From Kalmusia sp. IMI 367209 (lineage: Eukaryota; Ascomycota; Dothideomycetes; Pleosporales; Didymosphaeriaceae), in the NCBI GenBank assembly GCA_027946365.1, contig JAPEUQ010000004.1, positions 1,178,001-1,242,000 of the forward strand: 64,000 bases of DNA. Reading direction: 5' to 3'. The notes under the pieces are model-generated. The model did no database searches. It was not told where the DNA came from and worked only from the letters and a program-made list of their open reading frames with translations. The position numbers and the translations under genes were made by a program. Each line of letters begins with the position of its first letter. The first letter of the stretch is position 1. This document shows positions 52,777-64,000 of the stretch, in pieces.

Positions 52777-53253
52777 AGTTGTATTATCTTTAGCTTAGTT
52801 ACTCGCCCGTTCATATCTATCGCGGTTGATACGTTCTTAATACTTCTGTGTGCTGGATCTTGACGTTGGAAATGAAATGTCATTCACAATTGTGGAAAAG
52901 CTATGACTTGGCTCTTAGCATGAAGCAAACTACAAGAGCAACAAGAAAGGAGAGCTAGTAGGCTTCCATACGAGGAGCATGCGGGAAAAGGTAGGGCGGC
53001 ATTTGAGAGATTGGAGGACGTTCTTGCACGGAGCAGTAAATTGGCAGCTGAAGCGCATCAGGGTTCAGATGGAACTTCGTCATTCGTTAGCGCGTGACGT
53101 CAGAGCCAAACAAGGGAGCTTCAACTACTCAACCCGACATTTGTACCTGTTCACACTTCTCTACAACATAAATATCGTCCAATTGATCGTCCTAAGATTC
53201 AATCACCCTATTCTTGAAGTTTGCCACGCCTCTCCAGTCATTATTTTGCGACA
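52777..53253. other. Intergenic
   Basis: About 480 bp between two co-directional genes. No coding sequence is supported. Confidence 0.5.
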
Positions 53254-53648
53254 ATGCCTCTCCGCATTTCCGCACAGATCCTCCGCTCTTCTCCGCGCAT
53301 CTCCACTCCAGCGCGGCGCACCCTCATCACAACACCGCGATACCTCCTAAACGAAGTCGGCAACCGCACAGGCGAGCAACTCGAACAGAAGAAGCAGGAA
53401 CAGCTGAAGAAGCAGGAAAAGGGCGAAGGCCATTGGCACGAGGATCTAGCGAGCCAGTCAGAGGCCAAGATTGCTGCGGATAAGCATGATGTAAAAGACC
53501 ACGATAAACACATGAGTGAACTACAGAAGGAGACGGCGAAGAAGGGTGAGAAGGGCGAACTGAAGGTAAGTCCAACCTGGAAAGTACTCGACAGATGCGC
53601 TAATGTTAGATAGTGAGTATGCCGCCGGTCAGAGGCTACGATCTGTAA
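53254..53648 (+). CDS. Small mitochondrial protein, conserved in fungi (function unknown)
   Basis: Two exons: 53254-53565 and 53610-53648 (44-bp intron GTAAGT...TGTTAG) encode 116 aa. The N-terminus is a strong mitochondrial presequence rich in Arg/Ser (MPLRISAQILRSSPRISTPA, RRTLITTPRYLL). The mature part is a highly charged helix with many Lys, Glu, His and Asp (EQKKQEQLKKQEKGEGHWHE, then DKHDVKDHDKHMSELQKE) and resembles small charged helical proteins of fungal mitochondria. It ends with IVSMPPVRGYDL. I do not know its function; similarity to ATPase-inhibitor-like charged proteins is composition only. Confidence 0.6.
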
Positions 53649-53657
53649 ATAGTTACC

Positions 53658-53697
53658 AATACTGTGCATACTGTGCATCCTGTGCATCCTGTGCATA
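53658..53697. repeat. Short tandem repeat CTGTGCATC, four copies
   Basis: Four near-identical 9-10 bp units (ACTGTGCAT, ACTGTGCAT, CCTGTGCAT, CCTGTGCAT) just after the stop codon of the small mitochondrial protein gene, within its likely 3' UTR. Confidence 0.8.
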
Positions 53698-54572
53698 CGA
53701 TTTCTTCGAGGCAGTCTACCGTTTCAGCCCCCTATGCTTCCTAGCACTCTGAATTATAGATATCGATATAGCTAAGCCATGTGCCTCCAGCACAACAGCA
53801 TGCTTTGATCTACAGCTCGCATTCTATTTCCCACAATGTGCATGCAGAAGACTTAGACCTGACTCGACATTGCCAGTCACATTTGTTGGCATTTGTCATG
53901 CTAGGCCAGTAGTCTGCCAGGGTGCCAGTTAGCGCCCGGTCAGCCACGTGCGAACCCCAGGTTCCCTCTATGAAACTTACCGGATGTCGGGTCATCCTCT
54001 GCCGGTCATTGTATTTCAAACCAGGTATGAGGAACCGCGGCCCCTTGCGGCAAATTCCTAATTCCATCCCTCCGAATAGACTTTATGAAAGCTAAGACTA
54101 TTAGGCCTCCGACTCGCAGCCATGCTAGTACAGAAATTGTCTGTCTGGGCTTTCTAGGCTGTCAATATCTCGACTCCTCTGACGCATTCCAAGCCACCGC
54201 AGTGCAAGTAAGGAAAATAATCTTCACGATAGCTATTACCCTAGTAGAGCTGAGCAGATCGGGGCTAATTTCGGGTTCTGCCGCACTGCCAGTCTCCACA
54301 CTTCATCCGTATCTGCACTAGCGTTGCATAGGGGTTCCTCGGAGCGCACAAGTCTGGCGTCTGCTCCGCTTTCCGGACAGCCCATCCATCTCAAACAGCA
54401 TCGGCGCACCTACCCTAAGGGGGACCTTGCATTGATGCACGCAATACTTCTCGCGAATCTTCCCGCTCGTTGAAATTTCCTTTCCAAACTTCCCGTCCAG
54501 GTTTCTGCTCGCCAACTCCGTCCCACGCCTCTTGTACCTTGCCCTAACGTACCGCCGGAAGCTAAGGCAGGT
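53698..54572. other. Intergenic
   Basis: About 870 bp, no supported gene; it includes the promoter of the next Zn2Cys6 gene. Confidence 0.45.
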
Positions 54573-56345
54573 ATGCCTAGAGCGCAGCGTTCGCGAGCCT
54601 GCCAGCAATGCAGGGAACGCAGAGTCAAAGTCTGTATGCTCCCTTCGTTTTGACAAGCATAGTCTGAATGCTGCGGATCTGTTGACGTATTTTACTTAGT
54701 GCGATGAGACACCTGAAGTATGCCAGCAATGTCGTCGACTGGGACTCAGGTGCTCAGGGCCCGTACAAGGCTCTGTCATTATAGATATGACCGACCGTGT
54801 GACAAAAGCACGGCCGCGCAAGAAGCGCGAGGTAAAACTATTGCCAAGCGCTCGAAGTACAGAAACGCCACCAGCTAAGGACGAGGTGGTTGTTAAGACC
54901 GAACCCGACGCAGCGGATAAGCCATCGACCTTATCGGCGCTACCGCTCGCTATGCCACCCAGTCGGGAAACATCCGTAGACCGACTTCAGCTTAGCGAAT
55001 CAGAGACCCAAGACGCCATTGCACGCATACAACGACAGTACCGCTTACCTGCATATCACCATCCATCAAGAGCTATTCCCGACGCGCTAGACATGGCTTT
55101 CATCTCACACTTCGTACAGCAAAACAACAATCCACGTAAATATATCCCGGAAGTGCCATGGATAACGCAGTTACCCAATCTGCACGGCACGACGAGCAAG
55201 CTTGCTGTGCGTCTGTCAATACGCGCAGCATCCATGGCCTTCTATGCTGTCGTGCATCGAGACACTACCATCCTGGTCGACTCATACCGTTGGTACACCA
55301 TGAGTCTCAATTGCCAGAGGCAGTCTCTCGCTAGGCTAAGTGCCCAGAGCATTCCCGACGTCGAGGAGATTCTGGTTCCCATCATTCTGAGCATATATGA
55401 GACTTACGCAGGCACAACTACAACTAGCATCTGGCCGCACTTGGCGGCTGCGTCGAAGATTTTGGAACTACGTGGGCCGACTAATTGCACAGGCGTCAGT
55501 TCGACGCTGTTCAAGATCATGCGTGTTTCTGACGTAAGTTGACTTGCAAACAATTACATCTATGTAGACCACTAACGGTTTCCTAGGCACACAGATCCAT
55601 TGTCTTCAACGAGCCGTCCGCCTTCACTACCGCCGATTGGATGGAAGTCCCTTTTGCAGGCGACGGGAAAAGCGCAAATCAAGAGCTTTGCGACATATTT
55701 CTACTCATTCCTGATACCATTGCGATGCTCAAAGCAGGGCCTGGAAGCCTTCGCCACTTCTTTTCGCGGCGCCTCCCGTCCAAAGTTGACGTCGAGCCCG
55801 TCATCGCACGTATAATGCGATGGTTGCAGCAACTCGATGAATGGGCTTTGCGTTTTCCCTATTTCACCAAAGCACCTACCCTAAACTTAATTGTTACAAA
55901 GCACATGGCCAACCTTGCAGCTGGCGCCAATGTAACGACAAATGGAGAGTTGGCGCTGCCAGATAGCTTTGTCGCTTTTACGGCTGCATCTTATGAGGCA
56001 GTTCGCTTAATTCTATTACTTCTTCTCCATAAAGTGATACCTTACACATCGCGATCGCCCGCGCACACCCCGTCACCTACGAGCTCAACCGCACCTATTC
56101 CCAGCGCAGCCGCCTTGTTGGAACAAGCTACCACAGTTTCGAAAGCAATCCTTGAGATTGCAGAGTACCAAGAATCTACGCATCCCGTTGGCGGCTTTGA
56201 TGTTCTGCGTACCCTGTTCCCTATCGTCATAGTCGGAATCCTGGGGCCAAGACAGGAGGAGAAGGATACTGCGTACGAGACGCTTTTGCGGTGGGGAGAA
56301 AAGAGGGGTATAACCGGGCTGTGTACAGCATGGCTTAACGTCTGA
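54573..56345 (+). CDS. Zn2Cys6 transcription factor
   Basis: Three exons: 54573-54629, 54700-55533 and 55587-56345, 549 aa, in frame. The first exon is only 19 codons and ends inside the zinc cluster: RACQQCRERRVK is joined to CDETPEVCQQCRRLGLRC, giving a perfect C-x2-C-x6-C-x6-C-x2-C-x6-C. A basic stretch KARPRKKREVKL follows. The rest is a helical regulatory domain without the classical fungal_trans motif, e.g. MAFISHFVQQNNNPRKYIPE and IRAASMAFYAVVHRD, as in many short regulators of secondary or stress pathways. Nearby genes give no clear target. Confidence 0.88.
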
Positions 56346-57329
56346 GATCCAGACTCTAGAATACGACATGTGTCCTGATACGGACGGATCGATACATCGC
56401 TGATGCTTACACATTCGAATCCGAAATTTTCGACGTATAATATGTGTCTAGGATATCCTAGACTAGTTGTTGCAACATGAACTCAGCATCTAGATACTTC
56501 ACCTTTTTGTATCAGACTGGTTACTCGATACTTGTATTGTATGTTGCGCTTGCCGCGCTTAGACACAATATGTGTCACAGACCGCAATGGTCTTTCAAGA
56601 CAGTATCGAGTATGCAGCACATGTCTATGCTTATTGGCTAGACGAAGACACTCAGAGGGAGTCTTTAGCAAAGACAATTCGGATGAAGCACAAAGAAATG
56701 TCGGTCTGTGTAATAACGGCGGTTGAACCGGTCATCTGACATAAACCATCCCCAGCCAATCGCTCCGATCTCAACCGAACAAGAGGGATAGTACCATTCA
56801 GATGTACATACTCCTGCTGAATTAATATAGATGAAGAAATAAAAATCCCATGTAATCGACCTTTTCCAGTTCTTTCCTTTATGAGCTCCATCGCCGTTTA
56901 TTATCTTAGTATTTGCCGCTCGCCGCAAATATCAATTCGCACTCGCCAAATTTCCAGTACATTCAAACTCAAGCTTGCTCAGTCTACACACGTATATCCA
57001 GACTACAGTACAGCACTTGCTCCTGTCTTCCCGCCTACAATCGGAGATAGAAACTGCGTCTATATACACCTCCGCCCTGCTCGATCCTAGCTCCGCCATT
57101 AGACTTAGACGAACCGACCCCTTCTTCTTTCCAAAAGAAAAACTGAGGCGATGTCGGAGGTAGATCCTCAAGACAGCGTGATAATTGTTGGTAAACCTTT
57201 TCTATAGCCATCACCGATGTAGTCTGTTCTCAAAGTAAGAAAGTCCAATTAAACTACTTCAAATTCTATACAATACAAAAACACATGACCTTCCAATAGT
57301 TTCTACAAAAGTAAAACAGATTCTATCCA
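56346..57329. other. Intergenic, 3' sides of convergent genes
   Basis: About 980 bp between convergent genes; no gene or RNA recognised. Confidence 0.5.
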
Positions 57330-60251
57330 TCAATAAGGTAGCTGCATAGTCTCCACATTTCCCCTTCCTAACCGTCGCAGCCTCGCAGCAATGCTATCAC
57401 CGCCGTCGTCGTCCCCGGCGCCAGGGGGTTTCCGGAACAGAGTATCATCTGGATTCTTGCACTTGGGCCGCCCCCTCTTTCTCGTCTTGGGTCGACGCTT
57501 GTTGAACTCTTCGGCTGGGGGGTCGTATTCGGAGTTTGCTTCTGAGGATGGGTTGGGGAAGTCGTTGTCCCGGGGCCGTCTACCTCGGGTTGCAGGTGCG
57601 CGGGGTCTTCCGCGTTTGCCAGTGGACCTGGTGGACGCAGGTGTAGGCGCGGGCGGTACGGGAGGAGGTGATGGGTTGGAGTCTCCATTGGAGGAGGACG
57701 AGGGTACAGGGTTGTCTGGTTCGATCGCTCCGCCATTACTACCCTCTTCACCTCCTATGTCTTCGCCGCCCTGTCCATCTTTGTCGGCCTGTCCATCTTC
57801 ATGCGCTGATTCCTTTCCTTGACCTGCTTCATCCGCAGTACCCTCTCTAGTTGCACTACTCACTTGATACTCGAAGGAACCAGGAACAGGAGCCTCCCCA
57901 GATGAACCAACCGGCCCTTGTTCCGCGTGGCCTGTCTTTGTTTTCTTCCTCGAGGGTGAGTCTCCGTTTCCTTGCTCATCAGCCGCACCTCTTTTGTTCG
58001 ACGTCCCCGCACTTCCGGCACTTGGTGTAGGTGCCCCCGAAGCTCCTCTTCCGTCCTGGCTGTCGGGTGGCGGCGGTGTTGGGTCATTGTACAGATCCCA
58101 GTTGCTACCCCGGCTCGCGTCAGGTCTGCTATTGACTCCGTGGATATTAGCGTTGTCGCCCGGAATTGGCGGAGCCCCTGGTCTGCCATTGTCCCCGTCC
58201 TCGTCGTTATCGTCATCGTCATCGTCATCGTCATCGTCGCCGACATCGGCGCCGCCATCAGGAGCTCGGCCACCAGTTCCAGAAGAAGGTGATAGCGGCG
58301 AATACTGCATATCAGGGGGCACATGCCACACAAAAGGTGGTCGGGGTGGCGGTATGTAATTCTTCAATCGCTCCCACATCCTTCGGCCGACTTCTTCTCC
58401 AGACATTCCGGATTCGGCAGTGATCGCGTGTAGTACATCAATCAGAACGAGGTAGTCATGATGGCGCTCGTGTTGAGCCTCTAGCCGACGCATCATTGCT
58501 TCGTGCAATGACTCCATGGCCTCAGCAGGCTCGAACACAGTCTCTGAAAGAATGTCCAGTGCTTCGAGTACCTCACAGTCCCAGTTGCGCAGATCCCTTG
58601 CATCTAGGTCTGGAAATAGGGTAGGTTCGCGCGCGGCTCGGCGCGGGAAGAACGCCTCTGGATCGATTTCTTCGTTGGCATGAAATGCTTCGATGGCGGC
58701 GAGGACAAACCAATTGCTGTTGATGTTCTGCAAGACGAGGCGAATGCGGTCCTGCCAGGCTTGTGGACGTGCATAGAAAGGACGCACAGGCTCATTGTCC
58801 TTCAGCGTGTACAAATTGAAGTGGTCCATTTGTGCCTTTATTTGGAGATATTTTCTCTCCTCGGGGCAGTGTTCGACAAGAAGCTCAATGTATTTGTACA
58901 GATTGACTCTTTCCTCCATACTCATGGACCCCATATATCTTCTCAGGTCTTCTTCCGCAGCGCGGGGATTGAGGCGCTGACACTCGTTGGCTATCGCCCG
59001 CCAGGTCCTCCACAAAGGGTGCGCGATGTACCCATCTTCTGAAAGCTCATCGTCGTCGCTATCGGAGGGAATCATAGGGCTCGCTCGATGCTCTAGCCAA
59101 GCCAGTATCTGTCTTCGGGTCGATTCCTTCTGGACCATCAAGTAGGCCTCTTTGACAACATCAACCAGAGGGCTTCTTTCTTCGAAGCCGGTGACAAGCC
59201 TTTCCATTCGATCATCCATCTTACCCCTCCAAAAGTCAGGCTCGTGCTCCAGCACCTCCACGGCCCTAAAGGCAATATCTAACTTTTCGTCGCAGGAAGA
59301 GCATTCCTCATAGCGCTTGAACCACCTGTTCCTTCGGGCATCTTCCGGCTCTTGGTGTCCAAGGGTCGCAATAGGTGTTTGCGCGATTCGAGCATCGATT
59401 CGGTCGAACGCTCTCGATATTCTCCTCTTCCGGTCTTCATCGGGCCAGACTATCGCATCCAGCGCTTCTCTCAGCGAATCGCGACGCTCTGCGTAATCCT
59501 CGTAGTTTGATGGACTTAATCTGCGCATCTTTTCTCTCAAAGCCGCATCTTGCTCATCGAACCAAGATATGATTTCCTCGCTCAGATCCCATTCTACAAA
59601 ATATTGGTTACAGACCTGTCTAATCACATCTCTTTGACCTATGTGCTCCGCATACCAGTCCTTGATTATGTTTTCTGTGTCATCGAAGTCACCCTCTACT
59701 TCATATACCAACTGTTCCCTGAGCTGTTTCTTCCTCTTCTTTTTGTCTGTTCCTCTGACTAGGCCCACGAACTCTCTGAATTGCTCCGGGAACTTCTTTC
59801 TAAGCGCAGCCCGCAAACGGGGTTCTTTTGCTTGCTTTGTAATCAACGACTTGATCCGAACACGTTGGTCGTCATCAATCGCATATTGGACCTTTTCCAA
59901 GGCTCGAAGTTCTTTCTTCTCAAGCTTCTGATTCCGAACTTCCTCATCGATCTGGTCGTACCGTTCCCTAATCTCCATTTTTTGCTCGGTGTCCATGGTT
60001 CCCTGCTCAAGTTGTTCCCTCAGCCTCCCCCGTTGCGATGGATGTTCGCGATACTCCGTGGTTCTCGCGCCTCCATTCTCTATGTCATCGAAACGAGCCT
60101 TCAAAGATTGAGTCATGTCGTGTGAAAACATTTGTCTGATGTCGGACCTCAGATCAGGATTTCCCTCAAAGTACCTGACTTTGATATTATCAGCATCGCT
60201 CGGGTAATCCTGAATCTGACGCAGCATCTCTTCCAAGGTATCTAAAGACAT
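57330..60251 (-). CDS. Large charged protein with AT-hook motifs, function unknown
   Basis: Single exon, 973 aa. The N-terminal two thirds are long charged helices (for example LKARFDDIENGGARTTEYRE and LLVEHCPEERKYLQIKAQMD) with Trp/Glu/Arg-rich patches, likely an ordered helical domain. After WHVPPDMQYSPLSPSSG the C-terminal third is disordered, with an Asp-10 run, acidic and Pro-rich stretches, a KKTKTGH basic patch and two AT-hook cores, GKRGRPRAP and RKRGRPKCK. AT-hooks bind the minor groove of AT-rich DNA, so a nuclear chromatin-linked role is probable. No domain family is recognised in the helical part. The uninterrupted 2.9-kb frame supports a real gene. Confidence 0.75.
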   Translation of the reverse strand: MSLDTLEEMLRQIQDYPSDADNIKVRYFEGNPDLRSDIRQMFSHDMTQSLKARFDDIENGGARTTEYREHPSQRGRLREQLEQGTMDTEQKMEIRERYDQIDEEVRNQKLEKKELRALEKVQYAIDDDQRVRIKSLITKQAKEPRLRAALRKKFPEQFREFVGLVRGTDKKKRKKQLREQLVYEVEGDFDDTENIIKDWYAEHIGQRDVIRQVCNQYFVEWDLSEEIISWFDEQDAALREKMRRLSPSNYEDYAERRDSLREALDAIVWPDEDRKRRISRAFDRIDARIAQTPIATLGHQEPEDARRNRWFKRYEECSSCDEKLDIAFRAVEVLEHEPDFWRGKMDDRMERLVTGFEERSPLVDVVKEAYLMVQKESTRRQILAWLEHRASPMIPSDSDDDELSEDGYIAHPLWRTWRAIANECQRLNPRAAEEDLRRYMGSMSMEERVNLYKYIELLVEHCPEERKYLQIKAQMDHFNLYTLKDNEPVRPFYARPQAWQDRIRLVLQNINSNWFVLAAIEAFHANEEIDPEAFFPRRAAREPTLFPDLDARDLRNWDCEVLEALDILSETVFEPAEAMESLHEAMMRRLEAQHERHHDYLVLIDVLHAITAESGMSGEEVGRRMWERLKNYIPPPRPPFVWHVPPDMQYSPLSPSSGTGGRAPDGGADVGDDDDDDDDDDNDEDGDNGRPGAPPIPGDNANIHGVNSRPDASRGSNWDLYNDPTPPPPDSQDGRGASGAPTPSAGSAGTSNKRGAADEQGNGDSPSRKKTKTGHAEQGPVGSSGEAPVPGSFEYQVSSATREGTADEAGQGKESAHEDGQADKDGQGGEDIGGEEGSNGGAIEPDNPVPSSSSNGDSNPSPPPVPPAPTPASTRSTGKRGRPRAPATRGRRPRDNDFPNPSSEANSEYDPPAEEFNKRRPKTRKRGRPKCKNPDDTLFRKPPGAGDDDGGDSIAARLRRLGRGNVETMQLPY
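58209..58243. repeat. GAT/ATC trinucleotide run coding poly-Asp
   Basis: A (TCATCG)n-type run on the plus strand, read on the minus strand as alternating GAT/GAC, gives about ten Asp in a row in the AT-hook protein. Length variation between strains is likely. Confidence 0.75.
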
Positions 60252-61064
60252 TCTTGATGAATAGGAATCGTCAGAAGACCGTAAGTTGGCTCGTAAGTTG
60301 GCACTTAAGTAGCACAGAAAGGGAAATAATGTATTCAGTCGAGAATGAGAGATGTCGCAGCGTCGCCAACTAGATTATAAAAGGCTCGGTGGGCCTTTAT
60401 TACAACGATAGATCTATACCAACTTCAATAATCTCAACGTATTCGGAGCGGAATCTTACGATAGGACAGAAGTCGTGTCTAATTAAAGAAATATGGACGG
60501 GGCCATACAATTGTTCAAAACCATCTCCCCCTTTGACAGTCCTTCGCATCAGTAACAAGGCGTCCTGGTCATTTGGTCAAGCGCGTGGCGCACCGTCCTT
60601 GTTTCTCACAAACACACAATCGATCCTTTGTTGGAGACACTTTGTAGGTTGAAAGGCAGCTGGGTGCCAAGGAGGCGTGTGTCGCCGAAGTTTTTCAGTA
60701 GCGAGAGATTACGATCTTTGGGTAGGCATTCTTGGAATTAGCAATAGAGCGTGATCGTCAACTATCAGGTGGTAGAATAGAGGTTTGCAGTGCGATTGAT
60801 ACAGATAGTCATTAACGTATAAAGTGTGAATGTACCTACGAGCCTTACAGGCGTGATAAACATCGGAAATTGGGTAACAAAATCAAACAGCATAGCTTTG
60901 TACAGAACAAATACCAGTGACTCCAAGATGTCCGTCCGAATGAAGACAATGACAATAAAGCAAAGCAGGACGCGGACCGAATGCGACGTATGCCGGTCTA
61001 GTGGTATGTTGCATGCGAAACGAAAACGCCAAACGCTATGATTGAAACAAAATTTAGAAAACGC
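60252..61064. other. Intergenic
   Basis: About 810 bp; short frames only. It holds the promoter of the AT-hook protein gene at its left side. Confidence 0.5.
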
Positions 61065-62398
61065 TCAGGAAGAATGCGCTCGGAAGAGCATCCTGAGGCC
61101 AGAAGGCTCCTTCTTTTTGACCTTTTCTTTGACGGTTTTGCTCCGCGAACTCGACGACGACTTGGTAGTTTTCTCACTGCGAACGGACTTTGCTCGGTGA
61201 GACTTTGATGAACGATGCTCGCCGTCTCTCTTCGAACGCGCGCTGCGGCGGGACTTGATATCATCCTCATCTAACACCCCCGCGGTGACAAGGTGTTGTG
61301 TTGCACCAGGCGTGATGAATTCACCATCAACGGAGGTGCCCGCGCTTTCGGCTTCGACATCAGCGATGCCACGCCGCCAAACCTCAATACGACTCAGCTC
61401 GGGTGGTTCGAGTTCCTCCAACAATAGCGGCTCCTCCACCATGGCACCCTGAGCCATTGGCTGACCAGCCATGGCCATAACCTGCTCCTCTTTCTGGGCC
61501 TGCAGTTTCTTAACAATCTTGTAGCCTCCGAGCGCAACAATGGTGACACCGACTGCAACACCGCCAGCGATCATAAACTGCGGACTTGCGAGTAGAGCTA
61601 CGACAGCCGGGAAACTTTTGGCAAGTATGGGTAAGACGCTAGGCCCCATCTTGCGCAGCATTGTGCTGATCTCGCCAAGGGTAAGCGCAACCGCGGCAAG
61701 CGCATCTGGGTTCTTTTGTAGGTTGTCGATCATTGCGGTGACGGAATACTGTAAACAGTTCGCTTCGTCTAAGAGCATGGTGATCTTTGAAGCCTTTTCT
61801 CGAAGCTCTCCCTCCTCATAGCGCTTATCTGGCAACGGCGGTGGAATGTCTCCATATGCTAGGTCCATGTCGATACCGGAGTCAGACTTTCGTCGCGAAG
61901 GTTCCGAATGCTGGGCGGGGCCCCAGGCTTCGGTGTGTCGCCGGGCGAGCTCTTTCCTGTGCCCCTCTTGCGCGGCACCTGCCAAGTCATCCTCGAAACG
62001 ATGACGGCTACGGCGCGGTGACTCGTCGTTGGCATAGAAGCTGTCGGTGAAGCCACGTTCGAGCGGAGGCCTGGAGGGCCGATGCGACTTGGAGTGGTGG
62101 GTGGCTTTGGAGTGCTTGGAGCGGTGGGAGGATGCGCGTGAGCGGACGTCATCATCGAGGCGGATGGCTTTCATGCCCTCGCGGAGCTTCCTCTCTTCCA
62201 GTGCGGCATCGCGCTCGGCCTTGATCTCAGCTTTGCGCTCACGGTAGGCCGACTTTGCCTCTTTGAAGACATTGACGATGTGCTTGGACTGGGAAGGCGG
62301 TCAGTACGCGGGGAGCTAGTAGCGGAGGTTTGGGCACTGACACTGCTAACGACCTTCCCCGATCGATTGATGACAGTGATGGTCTCTCCTACGCCCAT
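61065..62398 (-). CDS. Conserved fungal protein with hydrophobic hairpin, function unknown
   Basis: Two exons: 62398-62342 and 62288-61065 (53-bp intron GTCAGT...TTCCCAG), 426 aa. The start MGVGETITVINRSGKVVSS followed by SKHIVNVFKEAKSAYRERKA is a conserved N-terminus in moulds. A basic, His/Ser-rich stretch follows (HRSKHSKATHHSKSHRPSRP), then a helical region with LREKASKITMLLDEANCLQY. A hydrophobic part (VLPILAKSFPAVVALLASPQ, then GGVAVGVTIVALGGYKIVKK) looks like one or two membrane-embedded helices. The C-terminus is Ser/Lys/Arg-rich with SKSHRAKSVRSEKTTKSSSS. No enzyme motif is present. A membrane-associated adaptor is possible. Confidence 0.75.
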
Positions 62399-64000
62399 GG
62401 CGAAGGCTCGCAGGGTCGACAGCAGAGGACTGCAGCGCGTGTAATGTGCAGTGGAACGTTCAACAGCGAACGCCGCGGTGGTAGTGGGTCGGCAAGTGGA
62501 AGGCGGTCAGGAAGTATCAATGCTCAGACGCCGCACGTCGGCAGCTCCACCACGCTTTATCCACTTCCCTGAGACACCCGTGCCAGGGTCTCTATTTAAG
62601 ATGTCGCTCGGAGTCAGCAACTCTACGGCGAAATATCCAGTTCCAGGCGTTACGAGTGAGGCGGCAGCTAGATGCTAGACCGGGAGCAGAAGACCAGTCA
62701 TGCCTGCAACAGCGCACCAAGAATCAGAGGGGGGGAGACGGGCGCGGGATCGGGGTTCGCGGGCATCAGTGGAGTCTGCCAGTCAGTGGATGGCCTGTCC
62801 GCAGACGCTGCATCGTGACACTGAGGCGGCCTGCGCTGGCATTCGCGGGCGCCATGGAAGCGGCGGCAGTAGGAGGGAAAGACAGGTTGGTTGGCGTGGC
62901 GCCTTGTAACTCGACATCGCTGGCTCGCTAGACACTAGCGGCCGTATATGCGGGCAGCGTATCGCCGTGCATTTCTGCGCATAGCACGCCCGCCATTGGC
63001 GTGCCGGAATCGCTGCCCTGGGGACGCGCTTTATTGCTGCATCGCCCGGGAACGTGTCGCCTGTGGGAGTGGACGACTGCCGTGTGATCTGATGCAGCTC
63101 GACGCAACGGGCGTATCCAGATGGCGCGCAGAAGCAAGGCGTCTGCATCGAAAATTCTGCGATTGCTGCCCAAGTACCGATACAAGCTGTCGTCAGTGGT
63201 CGGCGATGCCTTCAGCTGCCATGATCTGCTTCCAGGTAGGGATCCAGCTACCAGAAAGCTCTCCACCATCGACTGCCTGCGCCACAGCTGTGGCGGTGCG
63301 TCGTCATCAGAATGAATTGGGCCCAGACCTGCCCATGCCTGGACGTGAACGTCTTTGCGGGGTAGACGGCGTGAACCTTCCCCGTGGCGACATGCATGGA
63401 GATGCTGCGCCCATGGCTCTTGCGGGGGGGGCAATGGACGCGTACGTGAAAGCCCAGCTTCTCATGCTCTACAGGGGCTTACGAGGGGGTTTTGCCATGG
63501 CATGACTGGACGTGATGTGTCTCTGCTGGGACGATCCGGGCGCATATCGAGCCCTGCTCTCGCCAGCTGTCCCTCTATATCTACGAGTGCATGCCTGCCC
63601 AACACGAGCAATCGGAAGAGGCCCGGAATGCGGCGACGATCGTAGCCTGTAACGGCTTTCATATGCGGCGTAATATGCATGGTAAATGCAGATGTGTTTT
63701 CCCCGGCGAGCCGCATCGGAGCGAGCAATGACGAAATCTGGGGGAGAGAGTGAAGATTGAGAAGAGCCGTACCGGCTGCGAGGCGGCTTGCGAATGGTGC
63801 AACGTGAATGATGAAAGTTGAGACCATGTTCGTGAGACTTTGCAGTATACTTGGCGAAGAAGCTGTGCAAGAGACACGACCATACAGATGCAAAGGCCAT
63901 GGACACGTATCTCGCGCCTTCCGCCGCCGAGTGGGTATTGCAGCAGGAACGGCCCGCAGAGGGAGCAGCATGCGGAAACCACCGCTCGAATGAGGCAAGA
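62399..64000. other. GC-rich end region, no gene recognised
   Basis: About 1.6 kb at the right end with several overlapping open frames on both strands, up to about 180 codons (e.g. minus 63462-63998 and plus 62948-63505). Their overlap and odd composition make chance frames likely in GC-rich DNA. It includes the promoter of the preceding minus-strand gene and may hold part of a gene beyond the edge. Confidence 0.35.

Noticed and set aside
62928..63998. Frames of 168-185 codons on both strands
   Set aside because: They overlap each other extensively, have odd His/Arg/Cys-rich composition and no family resemblance.

Overview
The window is nuclear DNA from a filamentous ascomycete, probably a dothideomycete-like Pezizomycotina (the class is inference). 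The evidence is short GT-AG introns of 46-98 bp (one of 193 bp) with CTAAC/CTGAC-type branch sites, three fungal Zn2Cys6 regulators, HET-domain genes, a TCO89-like TORC1 subunit, a GPI-anchored wall protein and a CorA-like family typical of moulds. No bacterial operons, viral genes or CRISPR arrays were seen. Exon boundaries were worked out by hand from splice signals, frame and family patterns.

Layout. 1-3 kb: the tail of a coiled-coil gene and a hypothetical gene. 3.7-11 kb: an accessory, partly decayed stretch with a hairpin-rich possible LTR relic, a NACHT P-loop relic, a CorA-like gene broken by one stop codon, and a HET-domain gene fused to a caspase-like domain whose catalytic Cys is replaced by Ala. 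11-14 kb: a long stretch without recognisable genes. 14-29 kb: housekeeping-type genes (GPI wall protein, TCO89-like, hypothetical, ABCF ATPase, zinc-motif protein with a Gln-Ala tract, C2H2 protein). 29.3-32 kb: an SDR convergent with a Zn2Cys6 regulator that has a palindromic CGG-N11-CCG site upstream. 33.7-37 kb: a HET-ankyrin gene with about 17 repeats.

38.3-51.1 kb is the most interesting part: a seven-gene metabolic cluster. It holds a mitochondrial-type aconitase paralogue, an RraA/CHA-aldolase-like protein, a Zn2Cys6 regulator, a mitochondrial tricarboxylate carrier, a LigI-like (2-pyrone-4,6-dicarboxylate lactonase family) amidohydrolase, a secreted SMP-30-like lactonohydrolase and a Dal5-type transporter. 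Six of the genes form three divergent pairs, and a TCCGGATG motif occurs in two of the shared promoters. The set suggests uptake and opening of a lactone or pyrone carboxylate, import of a tricarboxylate into mitochondria, hydration, and aldol cleavage to central metabolites. The exact substrate is inference.

51.9-64 kb: a secreted EEP-fold nuclease-like protein with a palindromic TATA region, a small mitochondrial protein, a third Zn2Cys6 regulator, a large AT-hook protein, a conserved fungal protein, and an unassigned GC-rich end.

Four reading-frame breaks, in three genes, are each one extra base in a homopolymer run of 3-5 bases. This looks more like sequencing or assembly over-calls than real pseudogenes.
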